Below, one piece after another: positions 24,008 to 32,296 of a DNA stretch of 33,366 bases. The translations under genes were made by a program, and so were the position numbers. Numbering within the stretch: the first letter of the stretch is position 1; the number at the start of each line of letters is the position of its first letter. The DNA is taken from the NCBI GenBank assembly GCA_903844265.1, contig CAIMTB010000289.1, positions 1 through 33,366 on the forward strand, written 5' to 3'. The notes under the pieces were generated by a model. That model made no database searches, had not been told where the DNA came from, and saw only the letters and a list, made by a program, of their open reading frames with translations. Source of the stretch: an uncultured Verrucomicrobiota bacterium. GTDB lineage: Bacteria > Verrucomicrobiota > Verrucomicrobiia > Limisphaerales > CAIMTB01.

Positions 24008-24556
24008 ATGCGTCACCTTAAGAAAACCGCCAAGCTGGGCCGCACGTCGCAGCATCGTAACATGATGCTGTCGAACATGGTCAACAGCCTCATCATTCAC
24101 CGCCGAATCACGACCTCGCTCGCCAAGGCAAAAGCCGCGCAGCGAGTCGCCGAACGGATGGTCACACTCGGCAAGCGCGCCAACGCCGCCGTCACTTCAG
24201 CATCGACCGTCACTGACGAGCGAGCGAAGGCACAGATAATGGCGGACAGCGTCCACTGCCGACGGTTGGTCGCCGCCCGTCTGCGCCAGCAGCCGCGTTC
24301 CCTTTTCAAGAGCAAGGAAGAGCGAATCAAGTGGCGTGAGAATCAGGACGTCATCCACATGCTCTTCGACAAGATCGCCCCGGTCTTCAAGGACCGTTCA
24401 GGCGGCTACACGAGGATCATGAAGCTTGCCGCCAAGCGGCGCGGTGACGCAGGTGAGCAGGCGATCCTGGAATGGGTGGACCTTCCCGCGGAGATCGCGG
24501 GGGGCAGCGCATGGCCTGCCGCTTCTGGTGCGGCCGATGCCAAGCCGGCGGTCTGA
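24008..24556 (+). CDS. rplQ: 50S ribosomal protein bL17 (L17), enlarged form
   Basis: L17 lies at the base of the 50S subunit near the tunnel exit. The family N-terminus MRHLKKTAKLGRTSQHRNMM and the C-terminal FKDRSGGYTRIMKLAAKRRGD are clear. At 182 residues it is much longer than the 127 of E. coli. About 35 extra residues lie between residue 57 and about 112, including QQPRSLFKSKEERIKWREN, and there is a short Ala-rich tail. It is the last gene of the cluster, with a strong terminator 23 bases after its stop. Confidence 0.96.
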   Translation: MRHLKKTAKLGRTSQHRNMMLSNMVNSLIIHRRITTSLAKAKAAQRVAERMVTLGKRANAAVTSASTVTDERAKAQIMADSVHCRRLVAARLRQQPRSLFKSKEERIKWRENQDVIHMLFDKIAPVFKDRSGGYTRIMKLAAKRRGDAGEQAILEWVDLPAEIAGGSAWPAASGAADAKPAV

Positions 24557-24578
24557 TCCGGTCAATTCTTTTGTTCAA

Positions 24579-24606
24579 CCCGCCGGCCAACCGCCGGCGG
24601 GTTTTT
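24579..24606 (+). terminator. Intrinsic terminator of the ribosomal cluster
   Basis: CCCGCCGG (24579-24586) and CCGGCGGG (24594-24601) form a perfect 8-bp G+C-only stem with a 7-base loop, followed at once by TTTTT (24602-24606). This is a textbook Rho-independent terminator, placed 23 bases after rplQ, and it marks the end of the 18-kb transcription unit. Confidence 0.9.
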
Positions 24607-24675
24607 CATTTTGTTCTGTGGCAGGGCATTCGAGGCTTGGTTTGGTCCGGCATTGGGTTTAGGCAACGGACTTCC

Positions 24676-26067
24676 ATGAGATCTGACGCGGTTCCAGCCC
24701 CTGGTCCGTGGTGGCGTGCTCTTGACGCCTACCATTGGTTTGTATTCGCGATGGCGAGTCTGGCTTGGTTGTTTGATTGTCTGGACCAACAGATCTTCAT
24801 CCTTTCCCGGTCCGACGCCATGAAGGCGTTGTTGCCATCGGGGATGGACACCAACCTCTATGGAGGTTATTCGACGGCCATTTTTGTTGCGGGTTGGGCA
24901 ACTGGGGGGCTGGTTTTCGGTGCGGTCGGGGACCGCATCGGTCGGGCTCGCACTCTGACTGTCACGGTTCTCATGTATTCGGTGTTCACGGGGCTTTCGG
25001 CCTTGTCGACCGGTTGGGCAGATTTTGCTGCCTATCGGTTTTTGACGGGGTTGGGTGTGGGGGGTGTTTTCGGACTGGCAGTGGCCCTGATCGCGGATGC
25101 TTTGCCGGACGCGTCGAGGACGGGAGCGTTGGGTTCGCTGCAGGCGCTTTCTGCGGTGGGCAACGTGACTGCAGGCCTGATGAGCATGGCGGTGGGTCAG
25201 TTGGTGGCGAGCGGGACCCTGCCTTCGGCGTGGTCCTGGAAGGTGATGTTCCTGGTGGGAGCTTTGCCTGCGTTTCTCTGCGTTTTTCTGCAGATCCGTC
25301 TCAAGGAGCCGGAGAAGTGGGTGAGGGCCCGTGAAGAGGGGAGGCGAGCGGGGGTGGCGTTTGGGTCGTATGCCTCGTTGTTTGGTGTGGCGCGGTGGCG
25401 CAAGGGGGCCCTGCTTGGCATGCTGTTGTGCGTGGCAGGGGTCATTGGCTTGTGGGGCATAGGATTTTTCTCACCGGAGCTGGTGGGGCCGATCATTGAG
25501 AGGTCTCTGGAGTCGCAGAACCTGCCGAAGGAGCAGATCGCAGGGGCGAAGAGTTTTTGGATCGGCGTCAACTCGATCATGCTGAACATCGGCGCTTTCA
25601 TCGGCATGCTGCTGATGACCCAGGCGGCGCAGAAGTTTGGGCGTCGGCCCTCGTTTGCGGTGGCCTTTCTCCTCGCGATGGCGTCGACGATTGCCTTTTT
25701 CCGCCTGTTCGACTCGAAGGCGGACATCTTCTGGCTGAGTCCGCTGATGGGGATGTGCCAGCTCTCCCTGTTCGCAGGTTTTGCGATTTATCTGCCGGAG
25801 TTGTTTCCGATCCGGTTGCGAAGCACGGGGACGAGCTTTTGCTACAACGTCGGGAGGTTCGTGGCTGCCAGCGGGCCGTTCACCCTGGGGAAGCTCCAGG
25901 CAGCATTGAAGGTGGGGGCTGCAACGCCGGAGGCGAAGATCCAGGCGTTTCGGAATGCGGCCACGTGGATGAGCCTGGTGTTTCTGCTCGGTCTGGTGGC
26001 TGTGGCGTTTCTTCCTGAGACCAAGGGGCGGCCGCTGCCGGAGGATTTGCCGTTGGATCCGAGGTGA
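24676..26067 (+). CDS. MFS transporter, sugar/organic-acid porter-like
   Basis: This 463-residue protein has about 12 hydrophobic helices. The first half carries motif A as GDRIGRART after helix 2 and RFLTGLGVGGVFGLAVALIAD in helix 4. The C-terminus ends with FLPETKGRPLPEDLP, resembling the PETKG motif of sugar porters. It probably imports or exchanges a sugar or carboxylate with protons, but the substrate cannot be told. I chose the ATG at 24676 because the longer frame overlaps rplQ and the terminator. It lies 70 bases after the terminator and so probably has its own promoter, which I could not identify. Its bases are more G/T-rich than the ribosomal genes, in line with lower expression. 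209 bases without a gene follow. Confidence 0.88.
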   Translation: MRSDAVPAPGPWWRALDAYHWFVFAMASLAWLFDCLDQQIFILSRSDAMKALLPSGMDTNLYGGYSTAIFVAGWATGGLVFGAVGDRIGRARTLTVTVLMYSVFTGLSALSTGWADFAAYRFLTGLGVGGVFGLAVALIADALPDASRTGALGSLQALSAVGNVTAGLMSMAVGQLVASGTLPSAWSWKVMFLVGALPAFLCVFLQIRLKEPEKWVRAREEGRRAGVAFGSYASLFGVARWRKGALLGMLLCVAGVIGLWGIGFFSPELVGPIIERSLESQNLPKEQIAGAKSFWIGVNSIMLNIGAFIGMLLMTQAAQKFGRRPSFAVAFLLAMASTIAFFRLFDSKADIFWLSPLMGMCQLSLFAGFAIYLPELFPIRLRSTGTSFCYNVGRFVAASGPFTLGKLQAALKVGAATPEAKIQAFRNAATWMSLVFLLGLVAVAFLPETKGRPLPEDLPLDPR

Positions 26068-26276
26068 GTTGGCGGGCGAGGAATCGATGGTTCTTCGGGG
26101 CAGCAGGGAAAATTTTGCCGCTCTACGACTCACCGGGTGGTTGGGTTGTTGGGGGACCTGCGTAAGTAATTGATCTTCAGTGGTGCGCTCGGCTGGCATC
26201 GTGTCTGCTGCGCATAGCGAGCCATGTCTACGAGACGGGGGTGCCAGGACGGCATTCCGAGGGGCTGAATGATTCC

Positions 26277-29200
26277 ATGAATACGCCGCTGCCGACCGGG
26301 TCGTCCCACCTAGGTTCCAGGTCTGATTCTTCAGTTCCCGACGATTTCTGCCTGGTCCCCGGTTACCAGTCGCGTACGACGCCCGAGTACTATGTTGATT
26401 CGGCGACTCGCGACACCGGCATCGTCTGGCAGCCGGACGTCTACCCGGTGGCTGCGGTTGTCGCCCGGCAGCTTGGGTGCTTTCACATTCTGGACATTGG
26501 GTGCGGTGATGGCGCGAAGCTCACTCCGCTTCATCCCGAGTTTCTGGTGACCGGTGTGGATTACGGCCAGAATCTGGATTATTGCCGCAGTCACTATGGG
26601 TTCGGGCAGTGGCTTGAGGCGGATTTTGAGAGCGCCGATTTTCTGTTGATACCTGAGGCGGTTCTCGCGCGCACCGTGGTGGTGTGTTCAGACGTGATTG
26701 AGCATCTGGTGGACCCTCGTGCGTTGTTGAGGTTGATCAGGATGCTGCTGCGCCATGCTCCGTATGCGGTGCTGTCCACTCCCGAGCGTGAGGTGGTTCG
26801 CGGGGTGGAGCACCGAGGGCCTTCGCCAAACCGGGCTCACGTGCGTGAATGGAGTCTGGTGGAGTTGGGTCGCCTGTTTGCTCTTGCCGGATTGCGCCCC
26901 GATTTTCTCGGACTGACCCGAAGTAATTCCCAGGGGCCGTTTGCGGGAACCATCTTTACGATGATCCGGGGTCGGGGGGAGGGCCTTGGTCTTTTCCAAG
27001 GGGCACCGCAGCGCTCGGTGGTAGGGATCAAGGGTGATCAGATCGAGATCGTGACACCCGGTGGGCAGCTGATCCCGGGTTTGACGGGAAGGGGGGCAGT
27101 GGTGGCGGTCAGTGACTCAGGTGGGGATCGGGGACCCGGCTCGTCGGGATCCGAGGAGACCAACGATCAACTTGGGGAGGTCAGGGAATGGGCTCTTCGT
27201 GAGCAGGCGAGCCGTCGGTTGGCCGAGCAGCGGACAGCTGACATTCGGAAGCAGATGGAACTGTCGCTCGCGCAGCTTCGAGGCGAGATGCATGCCGCCC
27301 TGAAGGGGCGGGTCGGCTTGCTTGAGTCAGCGCAGGTGCAGGCCTATGTCCGGTGTCGATCCAGCCTGGAGGTGGGCCGTGCTTTGGCACGCCTTGGGCA
27401 GCGCGATGCGGCAGTTGCGTCGCTCATGGAAGGTTTGAAGGTTGTTCCCGCGCTGGAGCAACCGGCGGTGGTGCTTGAGGTGCTGACCGAGTGCGGTCGT
27501 GCTCTTGTGCCTTTGGACCGTGGTCTGGCGGGCCGGACACTGGAGCAGGCGGATCAGCTTGCCCGGGCGATTGGCAGCGCGAAGGCGCTCGAGGATGTGG
27601 CGGCCTCTCGGGCCTTGCTTCGTCAGGGAACTTCGGAAGAGGCGCCCGCTCTCCTCGTTTCTGTCGTCATTCCCTGCTTCCGTCAGGCTGGGCTATTGTC
27701 GGAAGCGGTCCTGAGCGTGGTCGATCAAACCTTCGCGGGCTGGGAAATCGTCATTGTCAACGACGGCAGCCCCGACGACACGTCCGCCGTGGCGCGAAGG
27801 CTCGCGGCCCGCCATCCTGACCGGCGCATCCGACTCATCGAAAAGCCGAATGGTGGATTGTCGAGCGCGCGGAATGCGGGGGTCCGGGCGGCGGCGGGGA
27901 AATACATTCTTCCGCTGGATGCGGACGACAAGATCGAGTCCACGATGCTGGCGGAATTGGTGCCGCTTCTTGAGGCGAGACCTGAGTTGGGCTTCGTTTA
28001 TGGGCACATCCGGCATTTTGGGGACCGGACCGATGAGTATCCGCTGCCTGACTTCGACAGGGACACGCTGGTATTGAAGGATAACATCGTCTGTGTTTGT
28101 TCTCTCTTCCGTAAGCCCGCGTGGGAGCAGGTTGGGGGATACAATGAGGCGATGCGGGAGGGTTATGAGGACTGGGATTTCTGGATCAGCCTGGTCGAGC
28201 GCGGATGGCTTGGCTTCTGTGTGCACAAGCCGTTGTTTCTCTACCGGAAACACGGGCGGAGCATGCTGTCTGGAGCCAATGAAAAGCGCCAGCGCCTCAT
28301 CGCCAGGATCATGCTCAACCATCCGCGGATGTATGATTCCGCGGCGGCGAAATGGGCGCAGGAAGTTCTCGGGGACGCCGGTTCGCCGGCCGCTGGGAAG
28401 GTGGGCGATGGGAACGGTGTGTCGCAGCCCGATTCCGTCGCCTCGGCAGGCGGGTCGGTTTATGCCGGCGGGCCGGATGGTCCTGGCCTGAAGGCGCCCG
28501 CTGAGGGTCGGCGGGGGTTGGTGATCACCTACCTCATCAGTTCCGTGCAGGGCGTGACGGGTGGCAATATCACGTTGCTGCGGCAGGCTCAGGAGTTCCG
28601 GAACCGTGGGCACCAAGTCACGATCGTCAGCTACACCCCCAAGCCCGGATGGTTTGGTGGGGACGTTGCGGTGGTGCAGGTCCCGCAGGGCACCCCTTTG
28701 GCGAGCGCGGTTCCCCCCAGCGATGTGACCATCGCCACGTATTTCACGAACGCGGCTGAACTTCTGGCTGTGAGTTCGTGCGCCAGGATCTACTACGCCC
28801 AGGGCGATCAATTTGTCTTCGGTGATGCCGATGTCGTGGGAAATGCGGCCCACCATCCGCTGCAGGAGCTATCCCGTCATTCCTATCTCCTTCCGGGCGT
28901 CCGATTCGTGGCGAACTCGAACAATCTGGCGAATGCAGTCGAGAAACTCACGGGGCGATGGGCTGACGCGGTGCTGCCGGTATGTACGGATCAGCAGATT
29001 TTCCGTCCCTTGACGAGGGCGCTGCCAGGCTCGCGATGCCGCATCCTGGTGGTGGGTCCGGACACCCGGGGCACGCCGGGGGAACCGCTTCTCTTCAAGG
29101 GGATCCAGGATATTCGGGATGCGATGGAGATACTTGGTCGTCGGAACATTCCTATCACCGTCGTCCGGATCTCCTCCTCACGACCCGAGATCTTTTCGAC

Positions 29201-31598
29201 ATATCCTTGTGAGTTTCATGTCCGCCCGACGGACGAGATGAAGACGGTTCTCTATGGCACGGCGGACATACTGGTGTACGCATCCCATTATGATTCCTGT
29301 CCGCGTCCGCCGCAGGAGGGGATGGCGGCGGGTTGTGCGGTCGTCTGCACCTCGACTTCCGGGGCGCTGGAGTACTGTCGGGATGGGGATAATTCGTTGC
29401 TTGTTCCCATCAAGTCGCCGGAGGCGATTGCTGGTGCGGTGGAGAGGCTTGTTCGTGACCGATCGCTTCGTGAGCGACTGGTGGCGGGCGGGATGGAGAC
29501 TGCCCGGCAATATCCGCAGGAGCGTGAATGGAATGAGATGGAGGCGCTCCTGTGGCGCTTCGTTGAGGAGGAGTCCGGGCGCGGTCATGGGGTGAATGGG
29601 GGCGACGCGCAGGGCGGGGAGAAGCCGCCTGCTGCGTCGGGATCGTCTCAAGGGCTTCCTGCGTGTGCCCAACTCGGGAATCTAGAGCCGGCCTGCGAGC
29701 TTATCCGGCGCAAAGATTGGCGTGGAGCCTGGGAGACCACGATGGCGCAGATCCATCATCGGCCGTTCCATCCGGAGGCTTATCTTCAGCTGGCAGAGAT
29801 CGCCAAGGCGGTCGGTGATTCGGTGTCGGCCAGGCATTGTGCCCAGCGCGCCCGTGACTTCGCACCCGACTGGAAGCCGGCGAGGCAGTTTTTTCAACGC
29901 GCGCTGAAGGGGAACTCACGCCCGGAATGGCTCTCACTTCCCGCCGAACTTGGCGTGGCGAAGTCCGAGCGTCGACCGACCCTGTCGGTGTGCATGATCG
30001 TGCGCAACGAGGAGAAGTTTCTTGCGGGTTCCCTGGCCTCGATCCGCGATCTGGCGTCACAGATCATCGTGGTCGATACAGGTTCCACCGATCGTACCGT
30101 GGAGATCGCGAAAGAGAACGGCGGCGAAGTTCATTCGTTCACATGGGCGGACGATTTTGGAGCCGCGCGGAACCGCGCCCTTGAATTTGCGGTGTGCGAC
30201 TGGGTTCTGATGTTGGATGCCGATGAGGAGCTGTCTCACGGCGCGGTGGGCGAGATCCGGCGGATGATGGGTTTGGCGTCGGTTGCCGCGTGGCGGTTGC
30301 CGATCGTGGATGCCAGTGACGAGGCGGGCGGGGCGAGTTATGTGCCTCGGCTGTTCCGCAATGCTCCCGGGCTTTACTATCTGGGCCGCATCCACGAGCA
30401 GGTCTTTTCCAGCCTGGAACCGCTCCGGGTGAGGTGGGGATTGGACAACCGGCTCGGGACGGCCAAGCTGCTGCACCATGGGTATTCCTCGGAGGTGACC
30501 CGGGATCGCCGGAAGATCGAGCGAAATCTTCGTCTCCTCGAGATGGATCTCGTCGAAAGGCCGGGGGATCCCAATCTCCTGATGAGCCTCGGCCTTGAGT
30601 TGGTGCGCTCGGGTCGACGGGACCAAGGACTCGATCGCTACCGGCAGGCCTTTGCGTTGTTAGGCAGGCAGGCGGTGTCCGACGTGGTTCCCGAGTTGCG
30701 TGAGACCTTGTTGAGCCAGTTCGCAACGCACCTGATGGCGGCAAAGCATCACGCGGAGCTCATTCGGGTCCTGCGATCCCCGATGGCGTTGGCACAGGGA
30801 GGGCTGAGTGCGTCGTTGCATTTCATCCTGGCGCTGACCCAGATCGAGTTGGGAGATCCTGCAGCGGCCATTGAGAATCTGCGGCAGTGTCTCGAGAAGA
30901 AAGACCACCCTTCCCTGGCCCCGATTCACAAGGGGATCCTCAGTGCGGCCCCCTTGCACTGCCTGGCGGTCTGTCTGCAACGTCAGGGGGATAGCCCGGG
31001 CGCGGCCCAGGCCTTTCAGAGAGGGTTGGAGGTCGATGGGACCTCGCGACCTTTGCGCTCGGATTATGCCGCGTTCCTGGCGGCGACAGGGCAAATCCCC
31101 GAGGCGCTGCAGGTCCATTACGCCCTTGCCCAGGAGCATCCCGGCGATGTCGCGGCATGGCTGAAGGGAGGCGAATTGGCCCTGAAATCTCCTGAACTTC
31201 TCGAAGTCGCAGTCGACTGGACCGACGCCGCGTGCGGTCATCATCCGGCGGATCCGGAGCTGGCTGTCCAGCGGATGGAGGCCTTGATGCTTTCCGGAAA
31301 GCACGAGGAGGCGTTGCCTTGGGTGCGGCGCTGTCTCGCCGTTGAGGGTTCCCCGCGGGCCGCGGCGGCGCGGGTCATCTGTGAATTAGCCGGTGGCGGC
31401 GTCGAATCTTTGGCGCCGCCTCCCGACGAAGTGCTTGCCAGTCGCGAATTCGCGCAATGGTATCGTCGCCTTTTCGAATACGGTGCGCGGGATCTGGTGT
31501 TGCTGTTGAATTCCCGGGTGGCTGAGTTGGCGAAGGTGTTGCCCACGGCGGCTACGGCGCTGGCCGCGGCTTTGGCGGGGGAGGAAAGTGCGGGGTGA
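26277..31598 (+). CDS. Giant multidomain protein: methyltransferase-GT2-GT4-GT2-TPR
   Basis: This protein of about 1,773 residues appears to be a glycan assembly enzyme. Residues 60-220 hold a class I SAM methyltransferase (ILDIGCGDG at 71-79; CSDVIEHL near 135). Residues 300-455 are helical, with coiled-coil and repeat character. Residues about 459-690 are a GT2 glycosyltransferase (VSVVIPCF, DADD at 548-551, EDWDFW near 630). Residues about 746-1110 resemble GT4 (TGGNITLL; D1006-x7-E1014 then GMAAGCAVV). A two-TPR linker (1139-1212) precedes a second GT2 of the TPR-associated type (SVCMIVRNEE from 1236, DADEE at 1314-1318). TPR-like helices fill 1420-1773. Low-complexity Gly/Ser linkers lie near 700-745 and 1105-1135. 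ATG 26277 (GAGGGG 12 bases upstream) or GTG 26241 could start it. It converges on a flagellin gene, so flagellin glycosylation is possible. No signal peptide or membrane helix is visible. Confidence 0.9.
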   Translation: MNTPLPTGSSHLGSRSDSSVPDDFCLVPGYQSRTTPEYYVDSATRDTGIVWQPDVYPVAAVVARQLGCFHILDIGCGDGAKLTPLHPEFLVTGVDYGQNLDYCRSHYGFGQWLEADFESADFLLIPEAVLARTVVVCSDVIEHLVDPRALLRLIRMLLRHAPYAVLSTPEREVVRGVEHRGPSPNRAHVREWSLVELGRLFALAGLRPDFLGLTRSNSQGPFAGTIFTMIRGRGEGLGLFQGAPQRSVVGIKGDQIEIVTPGGQLIPGLTGRGAVVAVSDSGGDRGPGSSGSEETNDQLGEVREWALREQASRRLAEQRTADIRKQMELSLAQLRGEMHAALKGRVGLLESAQVQAYVRCRSSLEVGRALARLGQRDAAVASLMEGLKVVPALEQPAVVLEVLTECGRALVPLDRGLAGRTLEQADQLARAIGSAKALEDVAASRALLRQGTSEEAPALLVSVVIPCFRQAGLLSEAVLSVVDQTFAGWEIVIVNDGSPDDTSAVARRLAARHPDRRIRLIEKPNGGLSSARNAGVRAAAGKYILPLDADDKIESTMLAELVPLLEARPELGFVYGHIRHFGDRTDEYPLPDFDRDTLVLKDNIVCVCSLFRKPAWEQVGGYNEAMREGYEDWDFWISLVERGWLGFCVHKPLFLYRKHGRSMLSGANEKRQRLIARIMLNHPRMYDSAAAKWAQEVLGDAGSPAAGKVGDGNGVSQPDSVASAGGSVYAGGPDGPGLKAPAEGRRGLVITYLISSVQGVTGGNITLLRQAQEFRNRGHQVTIVSYTPKPGWFGGDVAVVQVPQGTPLASAVPPSDVTIATYFTNAAELLAVSSCARIYYAQGDQFVFGDADVVGNAAHHPLQELSRHSYLLPGVRFVANSNNLANAVEKLTGRWADAVLPVCTDQQIFRPLTRALPGSRCRILVVGPDTRGTPGEPLLFKGIQDIRDAMEILGRRNIPITVVRISSSRPEIFSTYPCEFHVRPTDEMKTVLYGTADILVYASHYDSCPRPPQEGMAAGCAVVCTSTSGALEYCRDGDNSLLVPIKSPEAIAGAVERLVRDRSLRERLVAGGMETARQYPQEREWNEMEALLWRFVEEESGRGHGVNGGDAQGGEKPPAASGSSQGLPACAQLGNLEPACELIRRKDWRGAWETTMAQIHHRPFHPEAYLQLAEIAKAVGDSVSARHCAQRARDFAPDWKPARQFFQRALKGNSRPEWLSLPAELGVAKSERRPTLSVCMIVRNEEKFLAGSLASIRDLASQIIVVDTGSTDRTVEIAKENGGEVHSFTWADDFGAARNRALEFAVCDWVLMLDADEELSHGAVGEIRRMMGLASVAAWRLPIVDASDEAGGASYVPRLFRNAPGLYYLGRIHEQVFSSLEPLRVRWGLDNRLGTAKLLHHGYSSEVTRDRRKIERNLRLLEMDLVERPGDPNLLMSLGLELVRSGRRDQGLDRYRQAFALLGRQAVSDVVPELRETLLSQFATHLMAAKHHAELIRVLRSPMALAQGGLSASLHFILALTQIELGDPAAAIENLRQCLEKKDHPSLAPIHKGILSAAPLHCLAVCLQRQGDSPGAAQAFQRGLEVDGTSRPLRSDYAAFLAATGQIPEALQVHYALAQEHPGDVAAWLKGGELALKSPELLEVAVDWTDAACGHHPADPELAVQRMEALMLSGKHEEALPWVRRCLAVEGSPRAAAARVICELAGGGVESLAPPPDEVLASREFAQWYRRLFEYGARDLVLLLNSRVAELAKVLPTAATALAAALAGEESAG

Positions 31599-31800
31599 GG
31601 GCGAGCCCCACCGTCACCCTGTGAGCGCATTGAGAGAGTCGGCCGAAACGCCGCGGAGTTCTCCGCAATCGGGAGCGCATCCATCCGACGCGCCCTGAGG
31701 CGGGCTGGAACGGGGTGTAGGCGGGTCGAATCGTGGCTCCGGCGTCCCGCGACCTGAGGCGGCGGCGTGATAGCTCCTCTCGGGGGCCCGCGACGCCGCG

Positions 31801-31947
31801 GAGGTTCCTGTAAACCGGATTGGGGTCGGCGCAGGCGGGCGGGAGGTCCCTGCAACCCGGCCGGGGATGCCGTAGCGCCGGCGTCGGGGGGCCGGGAGGT
31901 GGCGGGAAGTGCCTGTAAAATGGCCGGAGGTGAGTGCAGAGCGGCCG
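31801..31947. repeat. Degenerate 21-bp tandem repeat array
   Basis: Copies of a unit close to GAGGTNCCTGYAAANCGGCC start at 31801, 31843, 31906 and 31927. The spacings are 42, 63 and 21 bases, all multiples of 21. The intervening 21-base slots at 31822 and 31864 are weaker versions. The array lies 200 bases after the mega-glycosyltransferase stop. There are no unique spacers, so it is not CRISPR. The upstream stretch 31599-31800 holds no gene and only a repeated CCTGAGGCGG (31694 and 31753). Confidence 0.7.
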
Positions 31948-31950
31948 CGC

Positions 31951-32107
31951 TGGGACCCTGAACCAAGCGGGGATCTACCACGAAGGTCACGAAGAGCACG
32001 AAGGCCAGAGGATCTGTGTTCCTTCGTGTCCTTCGTGCTCTTCGTGGTTCGACTCCGTTCATGGAGAGCCGCCACGGTTCACGAATCGCGCATTGGGACC
32101 CTGAACC
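31951..32107. repeat. Element bracketed by 14-bp direct repeats
   Basis: TGGGACCCTGAACC occurs at 31951-31964 and again exactly at 32094-32107. The two copies bracket the CACGAAG inverted repeat at 31977-32048. They resemble the core of the adjacent 21-bp units (GGTCCCTGCAACC), so they may be further members of that family rather than target-site duplications. Confidence 0.55.
31977..32048. repeat. Long inverted repeat built from CACGAAG units
   Basis: A left arm of 28 bases (31977-32004) contains three tandem CACGAAG-type units. The right arm (32021-32048) contains three CTTCGTG-type units and is its reverse complement at 24 of 28 positions. A 16-base loop separates them. The element would form a long hairpin in RNA or extruded DNA. 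It lies between two convergent genes, so it may also act as a bidirectional barrier or be a non-autonomous repeat family. No open frame with protein-like sequence covers it. Confidence 0.75.
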
Positions 32108-32118
32108 GCCGGCCAAAT

Positions 32119-32166
32119 CCCTCACCCGGCCTGCGGCCACCCTCTCCCGCGGTGGGCGGGCGAGGG
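32119..32166. repeat. CCCTC/GAGGG palindromic repeat
   Basis: CCCTCACCCG (32119-32128) pairs at nine of ten positions with CGGGCGAGGG (32157-32166), and CCACC (32137-32141) with GGTGG (32151-32155) inside. This resembles the short palindromic extragenic elements common in G+C-rich genomes. It contains no gene. Confidence 0.55.
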
Positions 32167-32210
32167 ACCTGGGTCGTGTACGGTTCATGGGAAGGGTGCC
32201 TCAGAAGGCG

Positions 32211-32249
32211 AAACCCCGGTTGCAGCACCTTGGGAGGTGGCAACCGGGG
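32211..32249 (-). terminator. Terminator of the flagellin gene
   Basis: CCCCGGTTGC (32214-32223) pairs perfectly with GCAACCGGGG (32240-32249). Above it, CACCT (32226-32230) pairs with AGGTG (32235-32239) around a TGGG loop, with only a 2-base AG bulge. Read on the - strand the stem is followed by TTT. It lies 48 bases after the flagellin stop. The T-run is short, so termination may be incomplete. Confidence 0.75.
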
Positions 32250-32296
32250 CTGGGACTTGCTTAGGCCTTCCGGACTAGAGATTCTTCAGTCGCTCG

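Noticed and set aside
23003-24100. A 365-residue - strand frame opposite rpoA
   Set aside because: It is Leu/Asp/Val-rich shadow sequence from codon bias in rpoA.
26068-26276. Promoter or terminator between the MFS and mega-glycosyltransferase genes
   Set aside because: TTGATC at 26170 has no matching -10 box and no stem-loop with a T-run is present; I see nothing supportable in this gap.
31801-31947. CRISPR array
   Set aside because: Repeats are short, degenerate and phased at 21 bp without unique spacers, and no cas gene is present.
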